A stretch of DNA of 64,000 bases from an uncultured Clostridium sp. (lineage in GTDB: Bacteria; Bacillota; Clostridia; TANB77; CAG-508): the NCBI GenBank assembly GCA_947647595.1, contig CANSKZ010000003.1, positions 1 through 64,000 of the forward strand, in the 5' to 3' direction. The notes under the pieces are model-generated. The model searched no databases, had not been told where the DNA came from, and saw nothing but the letters and a program-made list of their open reading frames with translations. The stretch's first letter is position 1. Each line of letters opens with the position of its first letter. Position numbers and translations under genes: made by a program. Below are positions 47,601-55,737 of this stretch, in pieces.

Positions 47601-48171
47601 TATTAACACATTAAATTTATTAAAAATTAATGCGGATATGGAAGAATTTGGGAAAACAGTGGAATATAAAGATAATCAAAATGTCAAATATGCTGGAATT
47701 ATTACCAAAATTAAGAAAAAGTTTACGAAAAATAATACGATTATGGCGTTTGTCACAATGGAAGATTTGTATGGAAGTGTGGAACTAATTGTGTTTGATA
47801 GTGTGTATCATCATTCACAAAATGCTTTGCTAGAGGAGAATGTCGTTTTGGTGGAAGGAAGGTTGTCAATTCGTGAGGATGAACCAGCCAAAATTGTAGC
47901 AAGTGCAATTAAAGATTTGAATGGAAATGGTGAAAAGCAAATTACGAATCAAAAAATTAATTCTATAACCATTGATATAACAGAATTATCAGAGGAAATG
48001 AAGGAGAAACTTCGTGGAGCAATTAAATTTTTTGCAGGAGATAGAGCCAATGTTAAATTGGAAATTTTGCAGGAAGGAACAACCAAACCTTGTGGAGGAA
48101 TTTACATGACAAATGAAATTTTAGAGCAGTTTCAAGAAATTGCTGGAAAAGAAAAAATTATTTTAAAATAG
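44676..48171 (+). CDS. dnaE: DNA polymerase III alpha subunit DnaE, with four CGG +1 recoding sites
   Basis: 1163 residues after four steps, the usual DnaE length. PHP domain ([28 protein letters not shown]), palm with [15 protein letters not shown] and [19 protein letters not shown] (catalytic Asp residues), fingers with [17 protein letters not shown], helix-hairpin-helix region ([15 protein letters not shown]) and a C-terminal OB fold ([12 protein letters not shown]). Every break sits at a Gly of a conserved motif, and the unshifted frames end at 44825, 45915, 46828 and 47204. A replicative polymerase cannot be a pseudogene, so this gene is the strongest case for recoding. RBS AGAAGGAG. Confidence 0.97.
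44814..44816 (+). other. CGG +1 recoding site 13 (dnaE codon 47)
   Basis: In-frame CGG after TTT, then A. Skipping C gives [12 protein letters not shown] in the PHP domain; unshifted frame stops at 44825. Confidence 0.95.
45901..45903 (+). other. CGG +1 recoding site 14 (dnaE codon 409)
   Basis: In-frame CGG after CGT, then A. Skipping C gives CYERR-GEVIEYV beside the catalytic PDFDVDF; unshifted frame stops at 45915. Confidence 0.95.
46733..46735 (+). other. CGG +1 recoding site 15 (dnaE codon 686)
   Basis: In-frame CGG after TTA, then A. Skipping C gives [16 protein letters not shown]; unshifted frame stops at 46828. Confidence 0.95.
47166..47168 (+). other. CGG +1 recoding site 16 (dnaE codon 830)
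   Basis: In-frame CGG after CTT, then T. Skipping C gives RFGL-GTIKNVG; unshifted frame stops at 47204. Confidence 0.95.
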
Positions 48172-48182
48172 AACTTGATTTT

Positions 48183-48211
48183 TGTTAAAAAACATAGTAC
48201 AATACGAAAAG
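48183..48211 (+). promoter_or_regulatory. Promoter of short pilin-like gene
   Basis: TTGTTA/TTGATT-type -35 region (near 48177-48186) and TACAAT at about 48200, 17-base spacing from TTGATT. Approximate placement in an AT-rich stretch. Confidence 0.5.
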
Positions 48212-48241
48212 GTAAATCGAAGGAATGGAAGGAAAAATTGA

Positions 48242-48730
48242 ATGAATAAAGAAAATGGATTTGCGTATCAAGTTTTGGTGTTAATCATTATCATTATTAT
48301 TGCGATTGCTGGGGTTCTAATTAATAAATTAGTCGGAAGAAATGGAATGATTGAAAAGGTTACAGAAGTGGAGAGTAAATTTAGCAAAGAAGATGTTTTG
48401 GAAAAGATAAATTACAAAGTAACGCAAAAATTTATTGAACTCAATAACACAGCAAAAGCAAGTAATCAAAGTATTTCGTCGATTTATAATAGTGATGTTG
48501 TCCTTGCATTTTTGAAAGAAAATTTAATTATTGAGGAAATCAAAAATGAAGCGGGAGAACCGCAAGAAGGAATTTATTGGATTCATGTTGAAAATTTAAA
48601 AAATGAAGATGTTCATTATACAGGAAAATTTCAGTTGGAAAAAAGACAGGAAAAATATATGATTATTTGGTATGACGAAGTAGGAAATTCAGAAGAGATT
48701 GGAGAATTACTGATTCAGCAAATGATATAA
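48242..48730 (+). CDS. Small pilin-like membrane protein
   Basis: 162 residues, not recognised by family. N-terminus NKENGFAYQVLVLIIIIIIA resembles the pilin-like helix of the proteins at 10347 and 16495, and it is followed by INKLVGRNGMIEKVTEVESK, parallel to their RL-TG-EGIL motif. The extracytoplasmic part is only about 120 residues. Monocistronic with its own terminator. Confidence 0.65.
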   Translation: MNKENGFAYQVLVLIIIIIIAIAGVLINKLVGRNGMIEKVTEVESKFSKEDVLEKINYKVTQKFIELNNTAKASNQSISSIYNSDVVLAFLKENLIIEEIKNEAGEPQEGIYWIHVENLKNEDVHYTGKFQLEKRQEKYMIIWYDEVGNSEEIGELLIQQMI

Positions 48731-48734
48731 AAAA

Positions 48735-48776
48735 GAAAAAGGCTATTTTGGAGCAAATACTAAAATAGCTTTTTAT
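48735..48776 (+). terminator. Terminator after small pilin-like gene
   Basis: Stem AAAAAGGCTATTTT / AAAATAGCTTTTT. Confidence 0.88.
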
Positions 48777-48799
48777 GTGTCTAAGGAGAAGTAGAAGAG

Positions 48800-50539
48800 A
48801 TGAAAGAATCAAAAGATTATGGCTTTTTTAGAGCATTGAAGGATTTATTTAAGTATGCGGGAAAAAATAAAAGAAAATATATCATTGGAACTATATTTAT
48901 GTTAATATTTGTACTGACTTCTATGATTTATACAACACAAAACTCGAATTTGATTGCTAGCATTATGAGTATGAAATTAGATTTAGCGGTAAAATTAGTT
49001 TTTGTATGTGCGATTTGGAGACTGATTTCCATCACATTTTGCCATAATCAGTGGAGAAAAATTGTTATTGATGCGGAAAAAGAAATTGTGTCTAATATTC
49101 AAAAAAATTTGTACCAAAAAATTTTAAATTTATCAATGACAACTTTTGATAAAATGGAATCTGGTAAATTTTTAACAACCATGAAAGCAGCAGAAAGTGA
49201 AATCATTACAACAATTACATCGTTACTTTTAGAAAGTGCTTATGTTGCAACTTCTTTCGTGATGCTAATTATTTTATTTTGTATTGATTATAAAATTGGT
49301 TTAGCAGTAACTTTTATTTCTGGCGTTAGTTTATATTTATTTAAAATCCAATTAAAAAAGTCGAAAGGCTATTTAGAAAAAGAATTTGAAAATGTAGAAC
49401 AATACACAACGATGCTGAGTGAAACCTCAAAAGGAATCAAGGAAATAAAGGCTTTGGGGTTAAAAGAAAAATGCATTCAAATGTTTAGTCAATCGATTTG
49501 TGAGTTGTCAGAAGTAAGAAAGAAAAGAAGAATTCTAAACAAAACTGTTAACACAGCCAAATGGACAATTCGAATTATAGGAGACGCTTTATGTTTGCTC
49601 TATATTATTTCAAAGGTGGAAACAGGCGAATTTAGTGTTGAAATAGCAATGTTATTACTTACATACGCCAATAATATTATTGAGGATGTGTTCCACAGAA
49701 TTATTGAACATGATTTTGGTATATCAGAATTTACAGCAAATATGAAAAGAATTCGTGAAATATTGGAAAATCGTCATTTAAAAGAAGAACAATTTGGTGA
49801 TAAAGTGTATGGCCCTATAAAAGGTAGGATAGAATTTGAAAATGTAAGTTTCAAATATGAAGACATAGAACGAAATATTATAGAAAATATGACTTTTAGA
49901 ATAGAACCGAAAACGAAAACTGCAATTGTAGGAAAAAGTGGTGCTGGCAAAACAACTATTTTTAAAATGTTATTAAGAGAATATGAGAATAATTCTGGCA
50001 CAATAAAATTCGATGGAAAAGATATAAAAGAGTTTAATGAAGAAAGTTTTCGAAATGCAATTTCAATTGTAAATCAAGAGCCAATTTTATTGAATATGAG
50101 TATTAAAGAAAATCTTTTAATGGTTAATGAAAAAGCAACTCAAAAAGAAATTGAAAATGCTTGCAAATTAGCTAACATTGATGAATTTATTCATCAATTA
50201 CCCAATCAATATGATGAAATAATAAATGAAAATAATAATAATATTTCCGTTGGACAAAAACAACGAATTGCAATTGCAAGAGCAATTTTAAGAGATACCC
50301 CAATTTTATTATTTGATGAAATCACCAGTGCACTAGATAATCATAGCAAAAACAAGATTGAAGAAACAATCGAAAAGTTAGCTAAAATGAAAACCATTAT
50401 CTTGATTGCTCATTCGCTAGAAGTGGTAAAAGATTTTGACCATATTTTAATGATAAATGATGGAAGAATTATAGAACAAGGAAGTCATGAAGAATTGATT
50501 AAAAAGCAAGGAAAATATTACGAATTAGTGAATATATAA
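48800..50539 (+). CDS. ABC transporter, fused permease and ATPase (exporter type)
   Basis: 579 residues. Six TM helices in about 1-310 (half-transporter), then the nucleotide-binding domain: Walker A GKSGAGKTT, Q loop NQEP, signature ISVGQKQRIAIARAI, Walker B ILLFDEITSALD, H-loop His in LIAHSLE. It must act as a homodimer or with another half. The signature begins ISVGQ rather than LSGGQ, a common variant. Substrate unknown: neighbours give no hint. Confidence 0.94.
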   Translation: MKESKDYGFFRALKDLFKYAGKNKRKYIIGTIFMLIFVLTSMIYTTQNSNLIASIMSMKLDLAVKLVFVCAIWRLISITFCHNQWRKIVIDAEKEIVSNIQKNLYQKILNLSMTTFDKMESGKFLTTMKAAESEIITTITSLLLESAYVATSFVMLIILFCIDYKIGLAVTFISGVSLYLFKIQLKKSKGYLEKEFENVEQYTTMLSETSKGIKEIKALGLKEKCIQMFSQSICELSEVRKKRRILNKTVNTAKWTIRIIGDALCLLYIISKVETGEFSVEIAMLLLTYANNIIEDVFHRIIEHDFGISEFTANMKRIREILENRHLKEEQFGDKVYGPIKGRIEFENVSFKYEDIERNIIENMTFRIEPKTKTAIVGKSGAGKTTIFKMLLREYENNSGTIKFDGKDIKEFNEESFRNAISIVNQEPILLNMSIKENLLMVNEKATQKEIENACKLANIDEFIHQLPNQYDEIINENNNNISVGQKQRIAIARAILRDTPILLFDEITSALDNHSKNKIEETIEKLAKMKTIILIAHSLEVVKDFDHILMINDGRIIEQGSHEELIKKQGKYYELVNI

Positions 50540-50543
50540 AGAA

Positions 50544-50583
50544 AAAAACTGATTTTAAGCTTATTCTTAAAATCAGTTTTTTA
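50544..50583. terminator. Bidirectional terminator
   Basis: Stem AAAACTGATTTTAAG / CTTAAAATCAGTTTT between convergent genes. Confidence 0.9.
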
Positions 50584-50590
50584 TGATTTT

Positions 50591-51454
50591 TTACAAATGA
50601 TACAAATTTTGTTCCACACAAGTTTTTGCTCTTTTGACAGTTTTTGGATTATCTGAATGAAGTGCATTTTCTAAAAATTCAGGATGCTCTATTAAAAATT
50701 CACGCATGCATTCATCTGGATTTTCGGTATATTTGTTTAGCATGTCCAATTGATTTTCATTGATGATACCTAATTCTTTGGCTTTTTTAAATAAAATATT
50801 ATCGACTTGCAATAGAGTGAATGATTCAATATTATGTTCTTTTAAAGTTTGAGAACCACCTTGCATTCGGTCAACAACTGCTATACTTGTTATAATTTTT
50901 GAACCAAGAGATTCAATGGCTGGAATCCATGCTCTTACATAACTTGAAACAATATTAATTAAATCGGTAATATGTAAAATACGTTTGTTATCTAATTTTT
51001 CGATTGTTTTTGTTTCTTTAAAATCGTAAGTACTAACAACAGTTGATAAATCTTTATAAATGGTAATATGTGGCTTTTTTAGAAAATAAGCCATTAAAAT
51101 AGAGAAGAACCAGTCGCGTCTTTCACCACCAGAAATATAGTCAATAGAAGTTAAATCAGTATTGGCTTCAATGAATTCTTTTAAAGAATCAATAACGATT
51201 TTATAGATTGCATTTTTTTGATATTGTGTAAAAACTTTTTCAAAAAGATTGGCAGGAATGGAATCTTTTGATACAGTTTCAAGTTGAATATCAATAAAAT
51301 CAAGTAATTCTTGTGCGGATTCTGGACTTCCATAAAGAAAGTGAGTATTATTATAGTAAGGACTGATAGTTCCTGAAGTTAACCAAAATGGTTCATTTTC
51401 TTTGCATATTTGGAATGCATTTGTTTCGAATAGTAGAGACATTAAATCGTTCAT
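50591..51454 (-). CDS. Orotate phosphoribosyltransferase-like protein
   Basis: 287 residues. FWLTSGTISPYYNNTHFLYG resembles the substrate region of OPRT, and YISGGERRDWFFSILMAYFL resembles its middle strand. The PRPP-binding motif, normally hydrophobics-D-D-x-x-T-T-G, reads ILHITDLINIVSSY and is therefore degenerate. A C-terminal extension of about 60 residues is not part of normal PyrE. It may be a regulatory or divergent transferase rather than a pyrimidine enzyme. No pyr genes are near. RBS AAGGAGG. Confidence 0.72.
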   Translation of the reverse strand: MNDLMSLLFETNAFQICKENEPFWLTSGTISPYYNNTHFLYGSPESAQELLDFIDIQLETVSKDSIPANLFEKVFTQYQKNAIYKIVIDSLKEFIEANTDLTSIDYISGGERRDWFFSILMAYFLKKPHITIYKDLSTVVSTYDFKETKTIEKLDNKRILHITDLINIVSSYVRAWIPAIESLGSKIITSIAVVDRMQGGSQTLKEHNIESFTLLQVDNILFKKAKELGIINENQLDMLNKYTENPDECMREFLIEHPEFLENALHSDNPKTVKRAKTCVEQNLYHL

Positions 51455-51644
51455 AAAATTTCCTCCTTAAATTAAAACATTATCATTACTATACTAGAAA
51501 AATCAGAAAAAGTCAATGTTTCACAAAAAATTATTCTGCAAAATATGACATTTTTTGATACTATTTTCCCAAAATGTATAGACAAAATGAAAAATTTCAG
51601 GTAAAATAAATAGTAACAATTTACTTGAAGGAGAAGAAAATAAA

Positions 51645-52838
51645 ATGAGAATGAGTACAATGGATAAAGAAATCATGAGTGAAAGAGAAGAACTAAAAAG
51701 AGCGCAGAAGATGCGAAGAAATAAAAAGAAAAATGGTAAAAAAGGCACTTCCGATAGCAATTATATTGGTGTCAAAAGATTTTTTTCAATCATGTTTATA
51801 TTAGGGTCCATTGGAATTATATCAGGTTTAACACTTTTATATGGACCATGGAATGGCTTTCGCGATTGGCTTATCACAACCGCTATGACTACCATGACGC
51901 ACCAATATTTTGCAACTTGGTTTTACGATGATGATGTCATCAAGGATACACTAAATCGAAATAAAGTCGTAGAAATCAATGAAGATACCAATACAGACAT
52001 GATAGAAATTGCTAACAAACAAACGACCAATTATGAAAACGAATACGAAAGACAAATTCTAGAACGTGACCCTAAAAATAATGATTACAAAATCATTGAA
52101 ATCAATGAAAAGAATTTTACAGGTTATTTAGCAGCTATTTATGACCCATCTAGAATTCAAGCGGTTTGTACTAAAAATTTAGGTGTGTCTGGTCAATATT
52201 TAACAACCATGGCAGAAGATAACGATGCACTAATTGCTATTAATGGAGGCGGTTTTGTTGACCCTAATTTCAATAGTACAGGTGGTACACCACTTGGTGT
52301 AACCATTTGTGATGGAACGTATAAATCTAAAGCCAATTATTCTGGCGCAGGAGGAATTATTGGTTTTACAGAAGATAATAAATTGATTCTAACATCAAAA
52401 GTATCGGTAAAAGAAGCTGAAGATAAAGGCATTCGAGATGCGGTAACATTTGGCCCATTTTTGATTGTAAATGGAAAAGCCTCTTCCGTTGTTGGCAATG
52501 GCGGTTGGGGAGAAGCACCTAGAACAGCAATTGCACAAAGAAAAGATGGAATTGTTTTATTTTTAGTTATCGACGGTAGAACGCTTTCAAAACCAGGTGT
52601 TGACATGGATGATTTAATTAAGATTTTACAAAGATATGGTGCCTATAATGCTGCCAATCTAGATGGAGGAACCTCAAGTGTATTAGTTATCAACAATACC
52701 ATTGTCAATGACCCAATTGACAGTACTGGTGCACATAAAACAAGACCAATTTCAACAGGATTTATTGTAACAAAAGATGAAAGTGATGATGGAGACCACG
52801 CAGTTGTTGCAGATAAATTAGGGGAGGACGAAGATTAA
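51645..52838 (+). CDS. Membrane-anchored NAGPA-type phosphodiester glycosidase
   Basis: 397 residues: basic cytoplasmic N-terminus, one TM helix (about 48-68, FSIMFILGSIGIISGLTLLY), and an extracytoplasmic NAGPA domain (about 160-385) with DALIAINGGGFVDPNFNSTG, GWGEAPRTAIAQRKDG, FLVIDGR and YNAANLDGGTSS. Bacterial members act on glycans with phosphodiester-linked sugars, probably wall polymers. Ends in TAATG overlap with the EndoQ-like gene. Confidence 0.9.
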   Translation: MRMSTMDKEIMSEREELKRAQKMRRNKKKNGKKGTSDSNYIGVKRFFSIMFILGSIGIISGLTLLYGPWNGFRDWLITTAMTTMTHQYFATWFYDDDVIKDTLNRNKVVEINEDTNTDMIEIANKQTTNYENEYERQILERDPKNNDYKIIEINEKNFTGYLAAIYDPSRIQAVCTKNLGVSGQYLTTMAEDNDALIAINGGGFVDPNFNSTGGTPLGVTICDGTYKSKANYSGAGGIIGFTEDNKLILTSKVSVKEAEDKGIRDAVTFGPFLIVNGKASSVVGNGGWGEAPRTAIAQRKDGIVLFLVIDGRTLSKPGVDMDDLIKILQRYGAYNAANLDGGTSSVLVINNTIVNDPIDSTGAHKTRPISTGFIVTKDESDDGDHAVVADKLGEDED

Positions 52839-54025
52839 TGGTTGAAATATTTGCAGACTTGCATGTTCACATTGGAAGAAGTGAAAAAGGAAAGCCAATC
52901 AAAATAACGGCTGCTAGAAGTTTGAATTTTGCCAATATTGCCAAAGAATGCGCAGAAAAAAAAGGAATTCATATGGTAGGAATTATTGATTGTGCTTCTC
53001 CTTATGTAATAGAAGATATTGAGGAATTTTTAAAACAGGGCGAAGCGGTTGAAATTCCAGATGGTGGAATTATTTATAAAGATAAAGTTTGCATCATTCT
53101 AGGAAGTGAAATTGAAACTGCTGAAATAAACGACGAAGGAAAAACGGGAAGTGCTCACAATTTGTGTTATTTTCCAACGTTAAAGGATATCAAAGCTTTT
53201 TCGCATGAAATGTCAAATCACATCAAAAATATGACGCTTAGTTCACAAAGAGCAAATCTATCAGCATATCAGTTAATCGACATTGTGGAAAAATATCATG
53301 GAATTTTGATTCCTGCCCATTGTTTCACACCACACAAAAGTTTTTATGGCAATTGTACATCTTCCTTAAAACGTATTTTCAAAGAAAAGTACAATAAAAT
53401 TCCAGCCATTGAATTAGGTTTAAGTTCAGACACATTTTTAGCAGATGAAATAATGGAATTAGAAACCAAAACCTTTTTAACCAATTCAGATGCCCATTCG
53501 CTTCCTAAAATCGCGAGAGAATACAATAAAATGCAATTAGAGGGCATTAGTTTTAAAGAATTTTTGAAGGCACTGAAAAATGAAGAGGGACGAAAAATCA
53601 CAGCCAATTACGGTTTAGACCCAAAACTTGGAAAATATCATAGAACATATTGTGAAATTTGTGATAAACGAATTGAGGGAAATGCGCCAGTTATCAAGTG
53701 CAATACTTGTGATAGTAGAAATATCACAATGGGAGTGTTTGACCGAATTGAAATGATAAAAGATAAGGAAAAAACGCAAAGTCCAGCTTTTCGTCCAGAA
53801 TATATTTATCAAATTCCACTAACCTTCATTCCAGGCTTAGGAAACAAAACGATTGATAAATTATTAAACCATTTTGAAACTGAAATGACAATCCTACATA
53901 AAGTTTCAAAAGATGATATTGAAGCAGTAGTAGGAAACAAAATTGCTCAAAATATTATTTTAGCCAGAGAAGGAAAAATGCATATCGTAGAAGGGGGCGG
54001 AGGAGTTTACGGAAAAGTAGAATAA
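52838..54025 (+). CDS. Endonuclease Q-like PHP nuclease
   Basis: 395 residues. PHP domain with ADLHVHIGRSEKGKP, IIDCASP, IPAHCFTPHKSFYG and NSDAHSLPKIARE (metal ligands), a zinc ribbon CEICDKR...CNTCDSR (about 271-293), and C-terminal helix-hairpin-helix FIPGLGNKTIDKLLNHFE. EndoQ cuts 5' of deaminated bases in archaea and some bacteria, so this is likely a DNA-repair enzyme. Translationally coupled to the upstream gene by a one-base overlap. Confidence 0.9.
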   Translation: MVEIFADLHVHIGRSEKGKPIKITAARSLNFANIAKECAEKKGIHMVGIIDCASPYVIEDIEEFLKQGEAVEIPDGGIIYKDKVCIILGSEIETAEINDEGKTGSAHNLCYFPTLKDIKAFSHEMSNHIKNMTLSSQRANLSAYQLIDIVEKYHGILIPAHCFTPHKSFYGNCTSSLKRIFKEKYNKIPAIELGLSSDTFLADEIMELETKTFLTNSDAHSLPKIAREYNKMQLEGISFKEFLKALKNEEGRKITANYGLDPKLGKYHRTYCEICDKRIEGNAPVIKCNTCDSRNITMGVFDRIEMIKDKEKTQSPAFRPEYIYQIPLTFIPGLGNKTIDKLLNHFETEMTILHKVSKDDIEAVVGNKIAQNIILAREGKMHIVEGGGGVYGKVE

Positions 54026-54077
54026 AATGAAAAATAGATGAATACACTTGAATATACAAATCAAAAGGAAAAGTGTT

Positions 54078-54696
54078 ATGAGAGATAAAAGTGTATTTTG
54101 GAATTACATGAAAAATAATAAAAAGAGTTTAGGATTTCTATTTATAATATTTTTATTAGGAATGATAGTAGGAATTTCTTTTATCAATAAAGCAAATGAA
54201 AATCAGATGCAGGAAATAGGGTCCTATGTAAACTCATTAAAAGATAATATAAAATCATCAGATTCTATTAATAAAACCGTAATTTTGATGCAAAGTATCA
54301 AACAGAATTTACTGTTTGTAGGGATGATATGGTTTTTAGGCTGTACTTTATTAGGAAGCTTTTTGATTTATGTGGCAGTTGCTTATAAAGGTTTTTCAAT
54401 TGGATATACAGCATCAGCTATTATCGCAACTTTAGGAGTAAAATCACGGTACAATTTTTGTTGTATCTTCTTTATTAATCCAAAATTTGATTTTTCTTCC
54501 TATGCTATTCGTATTATCAAATAGCGGAATTAAATTATATAGAAATTTAAGGCAAAACCAATATATAAACATAAAACTGGAATTTGTAAGACACACAATA
54601 ATAGCAATAATAGTAGCTATATTTTCTATTGTAGCTAGTTTTATAGAAATTTATATTTCTACAAATATTTTATTTTTTTTGAAAAATTTTCTGTAA
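54078..54696 (+). CDS. spoIIM: Stage II sporulation protein M, with one CGG +1 recoding site
   Basis: 205 residues after recoding. SpoIIM belongs to the SpoIIDMP machinery that drives engulfment. Four or five TM helices; the DUF95 pattern NNKKSLGFLFIIFLLGMIVG, FLIYVAVAYKGFSIGYTASA and KS-GTIFVVSSLLIQNLIFLP is typical. The unshifted frame turns into a Cys/Asn/Pro-rich tail ending at 54524; skipping C at 54447 restores the conserved GTI helix and a final TM segment. Located upstream of a XerD-type gene, as in many Clostridia. Confidence 0.92.
54447..54449 (+). other. CGG +1 recoding site 17 (spoIIM codon 124)
   Basis: In-frame CGG after TCA, then T. Skipping C gives VKS-GTIFVVSSLL; unshifted frame stops at 54524. 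Confidence 0.92.
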
Positions 54697-54771
54697 AACT
54701 CTTTACTTTTTTAGGAAAATCTGATATAACTATAATGTCTTATGTAAATTATAAAGAAATGGGGTATAATC

Positions 54772-55653
54772 ATGGATAAACAAATAAAACTTTTTTTAGA
54801 TTTTTTGCAAAACGAGAAAAAATTATCAAATAATACATTACAATCGTACAAAAGAGATATTTTACAATATCAAACTTACATAGACAAAAATAAATTAAAT
54901 TATTTAAAAGTAGATTCAGATCAATTAAATAAATATTTAAAAAGTTTAACAAAAGCCAATAAAAAAGCTTCTACAGTTTCTAGAAACTTAGCAACGATTC
55001 GAGCATTTTATCAATATTTAATACGTACTAAGAAAGTAAGAAAAGACCCAACAGAGGGGATACATGCTCCAAAAGTTGAAAAAAATATACCAAGTGTATT
55101 AACAGCAAAAGAAGTTGAGTTATTACTAGAGCAACCTAAAAATATAGATTTAAAAGGAATTCGCGATAAAGCCATGCTTGAAATTGCTTACGCAACAGGA
55201 ATGAGAGTAACAGAAATTATTTCCTTAGATGTGACAGATGTTAATGTAGAAGAAAGCTATGTTGCATGCAATACAGGAAATAAAAAAAGAACAATTCCGT
55301 TAGGTTCAATGTCTTTACAAGCTTTGGTTGAATACATAGAAAAAGCTAGACCAGTTTTAATAAAAGATGAAAAAGATAAAGCACTTTTTGTTAATATTAA
55401 TGGAAAAAGACTTACCAGACAAGGATTTTGGAAAATTGTTAAATATTATAAAGAACAAGCACATATTTCAAAAGATATTACACCACATGTTTTAAGACAT
55501 TCATTTGCTACTCATCTTTTAAGAAATGGAGCAGATTTAAAATCTATCCAAACTATGCTGGGACATTCTGATATATCATCAACACAAGTTTATATGCAAT
55601 TTAAAAACGAAAATTTAAAAGATATTTATAATAAAGCGCATCCACGTGCGTAA
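54772..55653 (+). CDS. XerC/XerD-type tyrosine recombinase
   Basis: 293 residues. SAM-like N-terminal domain (about 1-85, FLDFLQNEKKLSNNTLQSYK) and the catalytic domain with R in ATGMRVTEI, K in the beta hairpin, HVLRHSFATHLLRNGADLKS, LGHSDISSTQVY ending with the nucleophilic Tyr. Resolves chromosome dimers at dif in most bacteria. Size and place after spoIIM fit XerD. No attachment sites were found nearby, so it is not a sign of a mobile element. Confidence 0.92.
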   Translation: MDKQIKLFLDFLQNEKKLSNNTLQSYKRDILQYQTYIDKNKLNYLKVDSDQLNKYLKSLTKANKKASTVSRNLATIRAFYQYLIRTKKVRKDPTEGIHAPKVEKNIPSVLTAKEVELLLEQPKNIDLKGIRDKAMLEIAYATGMRVTEIISLDVTDVNVEESYVACNTGNKKRTIPLGSMSLQALVEYIEKARPVLIKDEKDKALFVNINGKRLTRQGFWKIVKYYKEQAHISKDITPHVLRHSFATHLLRNGADLKSIQTMLGHSDISSTQVYMQFKNENLKDIYNKAHPRA

Positions 55654-55689
55654 AATAAAAAGTAGAAATAAAATTGTCATACTTGACAA

Positions 55690-55732
55690 ACTCCTTACAT
55701 AAAATATTAGTAATAATATTTTATAAAGGAGT
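55690..55732 (+). promoter_or_regulatory. asnB leader hairpin covering the ribosome site
   Basis: Arms of 19-20 bases (55690-55709 and 55714-55732, ACTCCTT...ATTA with TAAT...AAGGAGT), complementary but for one bulged base. The right arm contains the AAAGGAG ribosome site, 6 bases before the ATG. TTGACA at 55683-55688 may be the -35 of the same unit. This could also regulate transcription as a palindrome. Confidence 0.6.
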
Positions 55733-55737
55733 TTTTT

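Noticed and set aside
54772-55653. Tyrosine recombinase as an integrase of a mobile element
   Set aside because: Size and motifs fit chromosomal XerD, it lies next to spoIIM, and no att-like direct repeats or cargo genes were seen.
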